Positions 1-6,109 of a stretch of 9,906 bases of DNA are shown one piece after another. This DNA is from Thermodesulfobacteriales bacterium (GTDB lineage Bacteria; Desulfobacterota_D; UBA1144; Nemesobacterales; UBA2774), in the NCBI GenBank assembly GCA_004525335.1, contig SPCL01000073.1:1-9906 (forward strand), in the 5' to 3' direction. A program made the position numbers and the translations under genes. The stretch's first letter is position 1. Every line of letters begins with the position of its first letter. The notes beneath the pieces were generated by a model. The model was not told where the DNA came from and searched no databases. It saw nothing but the letters and a program-made list of their open reading frames with translations.

Positions 1-151
1 CCCCCTATAAAAGGACCATAAGTTAAGTTAGATTTTGGAGAGAAAACCTATATACGGGAGTTTATGAAGACTAGGTGACTTTGTTTATAATTCCAACTTA
101 AATCAGGCTTGACAAAAGGGGTGCAGTACATCTTTTCTTGCATCCTGAATC

Positions 152-180
152 TTGCAAATTAGCAAAATAAATAATATTAA
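152..180 (+). promoter_or_regulatory. Weak candidate sigma70-type promoter
   Basis: TTGCAA (152-157) is separated by 17 bases from TATTAA (175-180) in a very AT-rich stretch. Each box differs from consensus, and AT-rich DNA gives such matches by chance. If real, the transcript would pass through the hairpin at 197-224 before reaching the cupin gene, which would make that hairpin an attenuator rather than the end of an upstream transcript. Confidence 0.2.
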
Positions 181-196
181 TATATATTCCCTGAGC

Positions 197-224
197 AGGA
201 GGGATTACAATTCCTTCTTTTTTT
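197..224 (+). terminator. Terminator-like hairpin with T run
   Basis: AGGAGGGA (197-204) can pair with TCCTTCTT (212-219) as an 8-base stem with two G-T wobbles, around a 7-base loop. The last stem bases run into seven consecutive T (218-224). This has the form of a weak Rho-independent terminator. It could end a transcript arriving from upstream of the window or act as an attenuator for the genes that follow. The stem is short and contains wobbles, so the call is tentative. Confidence 0.4.
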
Positions 225-255
225 GATTTATACTTCAACATACTAAAATACTTAA

Positions 256-260
256 AAGGA
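256..260 (+). promoter_or_regulatory. Shine-Dalgarno for the TTG-started cupin gene
   Basis: AAGGA lies 11 bases before the TTG at 272. It supports the TTG start, since no ATG occurs in frame between this site and the conserved beginning of the domain (residues PWGYE at 13-17). Confidence 0.55.
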
Positions 261-271
261 ATTCTGAGAAA

Positions 272-631
272 TTGAATATTACAGACAACGTTAAAAGAGT
301 GGAAAAGCCCTGGGGTTATGAGTTGTGGTGGGCTTATACGGAGAAATATGTAGGCAAGATTCTACATGTTGATAAAGGGCAGAGCCTGAGTTATCAATAT
401 CACGAAAAGAAGGATGAGACTATCTACCTTCATAGCGGCGAGCTGCTGCTAGAAATTGAAGAAGTTGGTGGGAAAAGAGAAGAGCAAGTAATGAAAACCG
501 GAAGCGCAATCAGAATTGCTCCTTATACAAAACACAGAATGACAGCAATATCAGACTGCGACATACTTGAAGCGTCTACTCCCGAAGTTGAAGATATTGT
601 TAGGTTGGAAGACAAGTACGGGAGGGTGTAA
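272..631 (+). CDS. Small cupin protein of the mannose-6-phosphate isomerase type
   Basis: A 119-residue single-domain cupin. The start PWGYE (13-17) followed by YVGKIL (26-31) resembles stand-alone cupins of COG0662 and the cupin domain of type II phosphomannose isomerases. Motif 1 reads QYHEKKDE (42-49) and then G56. As in phosphomannose isomerases, Gln42 replaces the first His of the usual HxH, leaving Gln42, His44 and Glu49 as likely metal ligands. Motif 2 holds Pro83 and His87-Arg88. There is no signal peptide or membrane segment, so it should be cytosolic and metal-dependent. The start is TTG, supported by an SD 11 bases upstream. The gene ends 8 bases before glmU, and glmU's SD lies in its last codons, so the two are probably cotranscribed and perhaps translationally coupled. 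A role on a sugar or sugar phosphate is inferred from the family and neighbours; the substrate cannot be read from sequence. It is too short to be a full ManA or ManC enzyme. Confidence 0.85.
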   Translation: MNITDNVKRVEKPWGYELWWAYTEKYVGKILHVDKGQSLSYQYHEKKDETIYLHSGELLLEIEEVGGKREEQVMKTGSAIRIAPYTKHRMTAISDCDILEASTPEVEDIVRLEDKYGRV

Positions 632-639
632 ACAATTTT

Positions 640-2031
640 ATGAGCCTTTCTGTCATTGTTTTAGCCGCGGGTATGGGAAAAAGGATGAAGTCCGATCTTC
701 CCAAAGTGCTTCACCCTGTTTTAGGTCGGCCTATGCTGAGCTATGTAGTGGATGCAGTATTGAAATTGCTGCCTAAGCGTGTTGTAGTTGTTGTAGGTCA
801 CGGGGCTCAAGAAGTAGAGAAAGCCCTAGACTCTAAAGAAATAACTTATGTAACCCAAACTGAGCGGTTAGGAACGGGGCATGCTGCAAACTGCGCACAT
901 CCTGCACTCAAAAGTTTTAAGGGAGATATACTTATATTAAACGGAGATTTTCCTTTAATAACTCCTAACACTCTTAAGAAATTTGTTAAAGATCATCAAA
1001 AACATGGTGCTGACATTTCTATTCTCACCGCACTCGTAGAAGATCCTAGTGGTTATGGAAGGATTAAGAGAGATGAAGGCGGCAATGTAGTAGGAATAGT
1101 CGAAGAGAAGGACGCAACAAAAGAAGAGAGATTTATCAACGAGATTAATTCTGGAACCTTCTTTATTAAAAGTTCCTTTTTATGGAATGCACTTAACAAA
1201 GTAAATACAAGAAATAAGCAAAAAGAGTACTACTTAACTGATATAGTAGGGTCTGCTTATAAGAATTCCTTGAAAATAAACGGCTCAGTTGTTTTAGATA
1301 GCGATGAAGTTATGGGTGTTAATGACCGCTTGGATCTCTCCTTAGTCGAAAGCATTTTAAAATGGAGAACGAATGAAAGTCTTATGCGCTCGGGGGTAAC
1401 ATTAATTGACCCTGAAACTACTTACATTTCTCCAAAGGTTAAAATTGGGCGCGACACCACTATATATCCGAACACGCATATTTACGGTAATACTCAAATA
1501 GGACGAAATTGTATTATAGGTCCATCAACATGGATTGAAGATTCAAAACTGGGAAATGGAATAACTATCAAATCTTCCTGTTATATAACAAGTGCCGTAA
1601 TTAGAAATAATGTTACTATTGGTCCGTTTGCCCATATACGCCCTGAGGCTGAAATTATGGATGGGGCAAAGATAGGGAATTTTGTAGAGATTAAAAAGTC
1701 CAAAATAGGCCAGGGGTCTAAGGTCTCCCATTTGTCATATATAGGCGATACGATTATGGGGAAAGACGTCAATATAGGTGCAGGAACGATTACTTGTAAC
1801 TACGACGGTATTAATAAGCACAAAACTACAATTGAAGACAACGTCTTTATAGGCAGCGATACAATGCTTGTTGCCCCAATTAGAATTGGTAAAGGGGCTA
1901 CAACAGGGGCGGGATCGACAATTTCAAAAGATGTACCAAGTGACTCACTTGCCATTGGAAGAGCTAGACAAACGATAATAAAAGACTGGAAGAGAAAGCC
2001 TAAGGAGAAGGGGCGTAGTAAGGGGAAATAA
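640..2031 (+). CDS. glmU: Bifunctional N-acetylglucosamine-1-phosphate uridyltransferase / glucosamine-1-phosphate acetyltransferase
   Basis: GlmU makes UDP-GlcNAc in two steps: acetyl-CoA-dependent acetylation of glucosamine-1-phosphate, then uridylyl transfer from UTP. The 463 residues match the usual bacterial length. The N-terminal nucleotidyltransferase shows LAAGMGKRM (8-16), PKVLH (21-25), QTERLGTGHA (73-82), the metal-binding Asp103 in GDFPL, and Asn228 in GVND. From about residue 255 a hexapeptide-repeat left-handed beta helix follows. Its acetyltransferase residues are present: Arg334, Lys352, catalytic His364, Tyr367, Asn378, Asn387-Tyr388 and Lys393, each one higher than in E. coli numbering. 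The tail is strongly basic. GDFPL is a mild variant of the more usual GDVPL. The start ATG lies about a dozen bases after a GGGAGGG-type SD that falls inside the end of the cupin gene. The stop codon directly abuts the glmS start, which points to cotranscription. Confidence 0.97.
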   Translation: MSLSVIVLAAGMGKRMKSDLPKVLHPVLGRPMLSYVVDAVLKLLPKRVVVVVGHGAQEVEKALDSKEITYVTQTERLGTGHAANCAHPALKSFKGDILILNGDFPLITPNTLKKFVKDHQKHGADISILTALVEDPSGYGRIKRDEGGNVVGIVEEKDATKEERFINEINSGTFFIKSSFLWNALNKVNTRNKQKEYYLTDIVGSAYKNSLKINGSVVLDSDEVMGVNDRLDLSLVESILKWRTNESLMRSGVTLIDPETTYISPKVKIGRDTTIYPNTHIYGNTQIGRNCIIGPSTWIEDSKLGNGITIKSSCYITSAVIRNNVTIGPFAHIRPEAEIMDGAKIGNFVEIKKSKIGQGSKVSHLSYIGDTIMGKDVNIGAGTITCNYDGINKHKTTIEDNVFIGSDTMLVAPIRIGKGATTGAGSTISKDVPSDSLAIGRARQTIIKDWKRKPKEKGRSKGK

Positions 2032-3864
2032 ATGTGCGGAATATTAGGCTATATAGGGGATCATAGAAAAACAGTTGACGTCTTGCTCCAAGGTCTCTCC
2101 AGACTTGAGTACCGAGGATATGATTCCTCCGGTATTGCAGTGATTCAAAACGGACAATCAAAAGTATTCAAAAGCAAAGGAAAGCTCTCTAAACTTAAAA
2201 CTAAAGTTAAGAAACACTCTCCAAAGGGATCGCTCGGGATCGGTCATACCAGATGGGCAACGCATGGCGAGGCGTCTCTAAAGAACGCACACCCGCATGT
2301 ATCAGGCGGCACCTCTGTCGTCCATAACGGTATAGTAGAAAATTACTTAGATTTAAAAAACGAGCTGAAAAAGAAAGGCTACAAATTCTATTCGGATACC
2401 GATACGGAAGTAATAGCGCATTTAATCGAAGATAATTTAGCCATAGGGCTCGATTTTGAAAACGCATCTCGGCAAGCCTTTAAGAGACTCGAAGGCTCTT
2501 ATGCAATTGCTGTTATTTCCGACAAATATCCCGATAAGGTTATTGCCACAAGAAAGTTCTCGCCACTTATATTAGCAATAGGTGATCATGAAAACTATCT
2601 GGCCTCCGATGTGCCTGCCATACTTCCTTTCAGTCGTAAAGTGATTTATTTAGAAGACGGTGATGTCGCGGTGCTTAAAAGGGATAATGTCAGTATCACT
2701 GATTTAGAGGGAAATGAAGTTAAGCGAAAAGTGCAGTCGATAAACTGGGATCCTCTCTCTGTTGAAAAGTGTGGATACCGTCACTTTATGCTGAAGGAGA
2801 TTTACGAGCAGCCACAAGCTATTTTAGATACTATGCGGGGCAGGTTTTCTGAAGAAACCGGTGAAGTGTTTCTTGATGGACTTGATCCAAAAATGTTTAA
2901 GGATGTTAATAGAATAGTTACCCTAGCCTGCGGTACTTCCTATCATGCAAGCTTGATTGGCAAATATATGATAGAGAAAATAGCTAAGGTTTCTGTAGAG
3001 GTTGATATAGCATCTGAATTTCGATACCGCAGTCCTATAATCGACAATAAAACATTAGCAATCGCAGTTTCTCAGTCCGGTGAAACTGCGGATACTTCAG
3101 AAGCTCTTATAGAAGCAAAATCCCGAGGAGCTAAAACAATAAGCATCACCAACGTGATGATGAGCAAGATTGCCAGAGACTCTGAGGGTGTGATTTATAC
3201 CCATGCCGGACCTGAAATAGGTGTTGCTTCAACTAAAGCCTTTACAACTCAGCTCATTGCTTTTTATCTCTTTGCCATTTACTTGGGAAGGGTCAGAAAA
3301 GAAATAACAAAAAAACAAGCTATTGAGATGATCAAAGATGCACTTACAATCCCTCAATTAATTCAAGTCGTTTTAAAGCTGGATAGTCAAATAAAAGAAT
3401 TGGCTAAAGAGTTTTTTACTTATAGAAATTTTCTATATCTAGGAAGAGGAATCAACTATCCAATTGCCTTTGAAGGAGCGCTTAAGTTAAAAGAGATCTC
3501 GTATATTCATGCCGAGGGTTATGCTGCAGGCGAGATGAAGCACGGTCCCATCGCACTTATTGATGAAGATATGCCCATAGTTTTAATTGCGCCGGGTGAT
3601 GGGGTAGCCTACAAAAAGATTTTGGGCAATCTGCAGGAGGTTCGAGCTAGAAAGGGTAAGGTGATTTTTTTAACTTCAGATCCAAATGCTCCGGAAATAC
3701 AGGGTAATGTAGATAAACTAATTGAAGTCCCTGATTGTCCCTACATATTAAGCCCCATTGTCTCTATAGTCCCTCTTCAGCTTCTTGCCTATCATATAGC
3801 AACTTATAAAGGAACCGATGTAGACCAGCCAAGGAACCTTGCAAAAGTTGTTACCGTAGAATAA
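2032..3864 (+). CDS. glmS: Glutamine--fructose-6-phosphate aminotransferase (isomerizing)
   Basis: GlmS converts fructose-6-phosphate and glutamine to glucosamine-6-phosphate and glutamate, the first committed step toward UDP-GlcNAc. Its 610 residues are full length. The protein begins MCGILGYIG, so Cys2 becomes the N-terminal nucleophile of the class II glutaminase after Met removal. GHTRWATHG and HNGIVENY complete that domain. The first sugar-isomerase (SIS) domain carries ACGTSYHA and SQSGETADT. The second carries LGRGINYPIAFEGALKLKE and AEGYAAGEMKHGP. The C-terminal DVDQPRNLAK segment includes Lys605, the counterpart of the ring-opening lysine of the E. coli enzyme. The ATG follows the glmU stop with no gap, behind AAGGGG (2020-2025). 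That arrangement leaves no leader for a glmS ribozyme, so control by that RNA is excluded here. With glmU and the cupin it forms a hexosamine cluster. Confidence 0.98.
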   Translation: MCGILGYIGDHRKTVDVLLQGLSRLEYRGYDSSGIAVIQNGQSKVFKSKGKLSKLKTKVKKHSPKGSLGIGHTRWATHGEASLKNAHPHVSGGTSVVHNGIVENYLDLKNELKKKGYKFYSDTDTEVIAHLIEDNLAIGLDFENASRQAFKRLEGSYAIAVISDKYPDKVIATRKFSPLILAIGDHENYLASDVPAILPFSRKVIYLEDGDVAVLKRDNVSITDLEGNEVKRKVQSINWDPLSVEKCGYRHFMLKEIYEQPQAILDTMRGRFSEETGEVFLDGLDPKMFKDVNRIVTLACGTSYHASLIGKYMIEKIAKVSVEVDIASEFRYRSPIIDNKTLAIAVSQSGETADTSEALIEAKSRGAKTISITNVMMSKIARDSEGVIYTHAGPEIGVASTKAFTTQLIAFYLFAIYLGRVRKEITKKQAIEMIKDALTIPQLIQVVLKLDSQIKELAKEFFTYRNFLYLGRGINYPIAFEGALKLKEISYIHAEGYAAGEMKHGPIALIDEDMPIVLIAPGDGVAYKKILGNLQEVRARKGKVIFLTSDPNAPEIQGNVDKLIEVPDCPYILSPIVSIVPLQLLAYHIATYKGTDVDQPRNLAKVVTVE

Positions 3865-4013
3865 TTCAAAGCGGTTTTTAGATTGTTAATTTATAATCGT
3901 TTCGTTGTGCTAATTATTGTTTGCCCTAAACATTTTTGTGTTTAAAAAGTTCTAATATCTGGTACATTAAATGAGTTCTGGGAAAGAGAGTCTTAATTTT
4001 AAAGGATAAATCT
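3865..4013. other. AT-rich intergenic gap between glmS and purD
   Basis: 149 bases with no supported gene. It contains an exact TATAAT (3892-3897) but no convincing -35 box 16-18 bases upstream. Two weak hairpins occur: GATTGT/ATAATC (3881-3886 with 3893-3898, one wobble) and TAAACA/TGTTTA (3927-3932 with 3939-3944). Neither is GC-rich or followed by a clean T run, so I do not call a terminator. The gap probably separates the hexosamine and purD transcription units and holds the purD promoter, but the site cannot be fixed. AAGGAT at 4002-4007 is the SD for purD. Confidence 0.5.
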
Positions 4014-5288
4014 ATGAAAGTTCTAGTTGTTGGTGGCGGAGGGCGTGAACATGCCCTTTGCTGGAAGATATCTAAAAGTCCCTTGGTTACAGCGCTTTTT
4101 TGTGCTCCGGGGAATGTTGGGATATCCAAGCATGCCAAATGTGTAGACATTAAAGTAACCGATATAGAGTCACTTGTGAGGTTTGCTAAAGCTGAAGAGA
4201 TTGATCTTACAGTTGTAGGCCCTGAAATACCCCTTTCTCTTGGTATCGTTGACCGGTTTCAGGAAGAAAATCTAAACATCTTCGGCCCAAGCCAAGCTGC
4301 TGCAGAGATTGAAAGCAGTAAAGCTTATTCAAAAAATCTTATGAAAAAGTACGATATACCTACAGCGTTCTTTTCTACTTTCGTTGACTATAATGATGCT
4401 GTGAATTGGGTAAGGGAAGTTAAACCGCCTTTAGTTATAAAAGCAGACGGTCTTGCTGCGGGAAAAGGGGTCGTCATTTGTCATACCGAGGAAGAAGCTG
4501 TGAGTGTTCTCGATGATATTATGAATAGTAAGATATTCGGCGATTCCGGGAATTGCGTAGTAATTGAAGAGTTTCTTGAAGGGGAAGAAGTATCTTTTAT
4601 TGCCTTTACTGATGGGGAGAACGTTATACCTCTTGAATCATCTCAAGATCACAAAGCCCTATTAGACGGGGACAAAGGCCCTAATACAGGCGGTATGGGA
4701 GCATATTCTCCAGCCCCTATTTTAACGCCTGAGCTTCACGATATTATCATGAACAAAGTGATGATACCTACAGTTAAAGCTATGAAAGAGGAAGGTCGGG
4801 AATATAAAGGAATTTTATACGCAGGACTCATGATAAAAGACTCGGATATAAAGGTGCTTGAGTTCAACTGCAGGTTTGGCGATCCTGAAGCACAACCCCT
4901 TTTAATGAGGATGAAATCTGACATAGTTCCGTTAATCAGCATAATTTCTTCAGGAGGGGTAGCAAAAGAAGAAATACAATGGTATGATGATGCTTCCGTT
5001 TGTGTTGTCATGGCTTCCAAGGGGTATCCTGGGGACTATAAAAAAGGTTTTCCAATTCACCGCATTGATGAAGTAAATAGTATGGATGGGGTCTTAGTCT
5101 TTCACTCCGGCACAGCCCAGGATGACGGTAATATAGTTGCAAACGGTGGAAGGGTGCTAGGTGTTACAGCTTTGGGTAAGACTATCCCTGATGCAATAAA
5201 CGCAGCTTACAAAGCTGTTAATCATATTGAGAGTGAATCGCTTTACTTTAGAACTGATATTGGGGAAAAAGCACTTAAATATATCTAA
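4014..5288 (+). CDS. purD: Phosphoribosylamine--glycine ligase (GAR synthetase)
   Basis: PurD joins glycine to 5-phosphoribosylamine with ATP, giving glycinamide ribonucleotide, the second step of de novo purine synthesis in the cytosol. The 424 residues match the family length. The N-terminal domain opens with VLVVGGGGREHAL (3-15). GPE (69-71) and IFGPS (89-93) follow. The ATP-grasp fold is marked by KADGLAAGKGV (143-153), EEFLEGEEVS (185-194) and GPNTGGMGAYSPAP (222-235). The PurD signature FNCRFGDPEAQ occupies 284-294, with Glu283 and Asn285 as likely Mg ligands. The ATG has a good SD (AAGGAT, seven bases upstream). No other purine gene is in the window, so purD stands apart from any pur cluster here. 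The unknown gene 35 bases downstream has no clear promoter of its own and is probably cotranscribed. Confidence 0.98.
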   Translation: MKVLVVGGGGREHALCWKISKSPLVTALFCAPGNVGISKHAKCVDIKVTDIESLVRFAKAEEIDLTVVGPEIPLSLGIVDRFQEENLNIFGPSQAAAEIESSKAYSKNLMKKYDIPTAFFSTFVDYNDAVNWVREVKPPLVIKADGLAAGKGVVICHTEEEAVSVLDDIMNSKIFGDSGNCVVIEEFLEGEEVSFIAFTDGENVIPLESSQDHKALLDGDKGPNTGGMGAYSPAPILTPELHDIIMNKVMIPTVKAMKEEGREYKGILYAGLMIKDSDIKVLEFNCRFGDPEAQPLLMRMKSDIVPLISIISSGGVAKEEIQWYDDASVCVVMASKGYPGDYKKGFPIHRIDEVNSMDGVLVFHSGTAQDDGNIVANGGRVLGVTALGKTIPDAINAAYKAVNHIESESLYFRTDIGEKALKYI

Positions 5289-5297
5289 AACGTTTAT

Positions 5298-5316
5298 TTG
5301 GATTACGCTTGAGGAG
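5298..5316 (+). repeat. Leader motif, copy 1 (before the unknown gene)
   Basis: TTGGATTACGCTTGAGGAG ends in the SD of the 107-residue gene. A close relative lies at 5682-5702 directly before rpsL, sharing TTGGATTA and TTGAGG with one-base indels. Similarity stops at the start codons. Beyond the SD portion the match could be chance or a shared leader element. Confidence 0.35.
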
Positions 5317-5323
5317 TCATTAA

Positions 5324-5647
5324 ATGGCTGAAATTTGGTATTTGGAAATTGGTACTGAAACATTAGAAAACGAAGTAAAACAGGAGCGCCCATTTCTTGA
5401 ATGTGTTGCTCTATTGGAGTTGCACCCCGATGGGTTGAGTACTGAGATAGATGTAATCCCAGATTTGGATACAGGAGATCCGTTTGTCGATATCGGTGGG
5501 CGTGTAACTATATGTGTTAGGGTTTTTCAAGAGGAATTAGATGGTATTCAAGACAACAGGTGGAAGCCCGGATGGTACAAGTCTAAGATTACCGTTATTG
5601 GTATGGCTAAGAAACTTAAAACAATTGGTAAAAAAGCTATATTTTAA
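5324..5647 (+). CDS. Conserved-looking small protein of unknown function, charge-polarised
   Basis: I do not recognise this 107-residue protein. It has a clear SD (GAGGAG, 5311-5316) seven bases before its ATG and lies 35 bases after purD, so it is probably read with purD. Residues 1-79 carry about 19 Asp/Glu against 5 Lys/Arg. Residues 80-107 carry 8 Lys and no acidic residue. The centre, VDIGGRVTICVRVFQEEL (55-72), reads as alternating hydrophobic beta strands, and aromatic WKPGWY (80-85) marks the junction to the basic tail. There is no signal peptide, membrane segment, Cys-pair metal site or known catalytic motif. The two cysteines, Cys27 and Cys64, sit in predicted strands. A compact beta-rich cytosolic domain with a basic tail that might touch nucleic acid or another acidic partner is inference only. 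The SD, base composition and fit between two housekeeping genes argue that it is a real gene. Confidence 0.75.
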   Translation: MAEIWYLEIGTETLENEVKQERPFLECVALLELHPDGLSTEIDVIPDLDTGDPFVDIGGRVTICVRVFQEELDGIQDNRWKPGWYKSKITVIGMAKKLKTIGKKAIF

Positions 5648-5649
5648 TC

Positions 5650-5679
5650 TTGACATCAAGTAATTTGTCTGGATATATT
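5650..5679 (+). promoter_or_regulatory. Likely sigma70 promoter of the str operon
   Basis: A perfect TTGACA (5650-5655) is followed after 18 bases by TATATT (5674-5679). Transcription would be expected to start near 5686, giving a leader of roughly 27 bases that contains the rpsL SD. This is the best promoter match in the window and stands exactly where the rpsL-rpsG-fusA-tuf operon would need one. The -35 box begins two bases after the stop of the preceding gene. Confidence 0.7.
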
Positions 5680-5684
5680 ACTTG
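5657..5684. repeat. Perfect 8-base inverted repeat overlapping the str promoter
   Basis: CAAGTAAT (5657-5664) and ATTACTTG (5677-5684) are exact reverse complements separated by 12 bases. The left arm lies in the promoter spacer just after the -35 box, and the right arm overlaps the end of the -10 box and the predicted start. Centre-to-centre spacing is 20 bases, about two helical turns, so both arms face the same side of the DNA. That is the geometry of a dimeric repressor operator. It could also be a chance AT-rich palindrome. Confidence 0.5.
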
Positions 5685-5702
5685 GATTAACTTTTGAGGG
5701 AG
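5682..5702 (+). repeat. Leader motif, copy 2, including the rpsL Shine-Dalgarno
   Basis: Begins TTGGATTA, then ACTTTTGAGGGAG, ending in GAGGGAG (5696-5702), the SD ten bases before the GTG start of rpsL. It resembles 5298-5316 before the unknown gene. Its first bases overlap the right arm of the promoter inverted repeat. Confidence 0.35.
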
Positions 5703-5712
5703 AATAGTATCT

Positions 5713-6084
5713 GTGCCAACAATAAGTCAGCTAGTTAGAGAAGGCAGAAAAAGAGCAAAAAAGAAGAGCAAAGCTCCCGCTCTACAGAACTGCCCACAAA
5801 AAAGAGGGGTGTGCATTAGGGTTTATACAACGACACCTAAAAAACCTAATTCCGCACTCAGAAAAGTTGCACGTATTAGGCTTACAAATGGTATTGAGGT
5901 AACAGGCTATATACCGGGCGAAGGACATACACTTCAAGAGCACTCTGTAATATTGGTAAGAGGCGGAAGGGTGAAAGATCTTCCAGGTGTTAGATACCAT
6001 ATCGTTAGGGGTACCTTAGATTCAACAGGTGTTGATAGTAGAAGACAAAGTCGTTCTAAATATGGCGCCAAAAAGCCTAAATAA
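5713..6084 (+). CDS. rpsL: 30S ribosomal protein S12
   Basis: S12 sits at the 30S decoding centre and helps monitor codon-anticodon pairing. The 123 residues match the family with E. coli-like numbering. The GTG start gives the canonical MPTISQLVR, which fixes the start, and GAGGGAG lies ten bases upstream. The conserved TTTPKKPNSALRKV holds Lys43 and Lys44, and GGRVKDLPGVRYH holds Lys88 and Asp89. Lys43 and Lys88 are the residues where streptomycin-resistance substitutions usually fall, and both are wild type here. Asp89 is the position methylthiolated by RimO in some bacteria. The C-terminus ends RSKYGAKKPK. It is the first gene of the str operon, behind its own promoter at 5650-5679. Confidence 0.98.
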   Translation: MPTISQLVREGRKRAKKKSKAPALQNCPQKRGVCIRVYTTTPKKPNSALRKVARIRLTNGIEVTGYIPGEGHTLQEHSVILVRGGRVKDLPGVRYHIVRGTLDSTGVDSRRQSRSKYGAKKPK

Positions 6085-6109
6085 GCTTTATATAAAAGGA
6101 AAGTAGATT

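Larger units (their letters stand above)
1..271. other. Non-coding region upstream of the cupin-glmU-glmS cluster
   Basis: All three forward frames hit a stop within the first 25 bases, so no tail of an upstream + strand gene enters the window, and no long reverse frame covers the region. The sequence is AT-rich, especially around 160-190, where a perfect 10-base palindrome ATATTAATAT sits at 174-183. A short direct repeat TCTTGCA occurs at 136-142 and 150-156. A hairpin followed by a T run lies at 197-224. Weak promoter-like hexamers are present, and I did not recognise a tRNA or other structured RNA. Confidence 0.6.

Noticed and set aside
64..78. Mini-ORF ATGAAGACTAGGTGA after a GGGAG
   Set aside because: It would encode only four residues, with no repeated regulatory codons or neighbouring structure to suggest a leader peptide.
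109..137. TTGACA at 109-114 as a -35 box
   Set aside because: No acceptable -10 lies 16-18 bases downstream; the bases there read CTTTTC. A perfect -35 alone is not enough.
223..249. TTGATT (223-228) with TAAAAT (244-249) as a promoter for the cupin gene
   Set aside because: The spacer is only 15 bases, and the -35 box overlaps the T run of the hairpin. It is possible but too weak to list.
567..776. 69-residue forward frame overlapping the cupin end and glmU start
   Set aside because: It overlaps two well-identified genes in another frame, has no SD of its own, and its translation shows no family resemblance.
2032..3864. Possible glmS ribozyme control
   Set aside because: glmS abuts glmU with no leader sequence, so there is no room for the ribozyme upstream of the start.
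3927..3944. TAAACA/TGTTTA hairpin after glmS as a terminator
   Set aside because: It has a six-pair AT-rich stem with a T-rich loop, and A rather than T residues follow on the + strand, so it would not terminate forward transcription.
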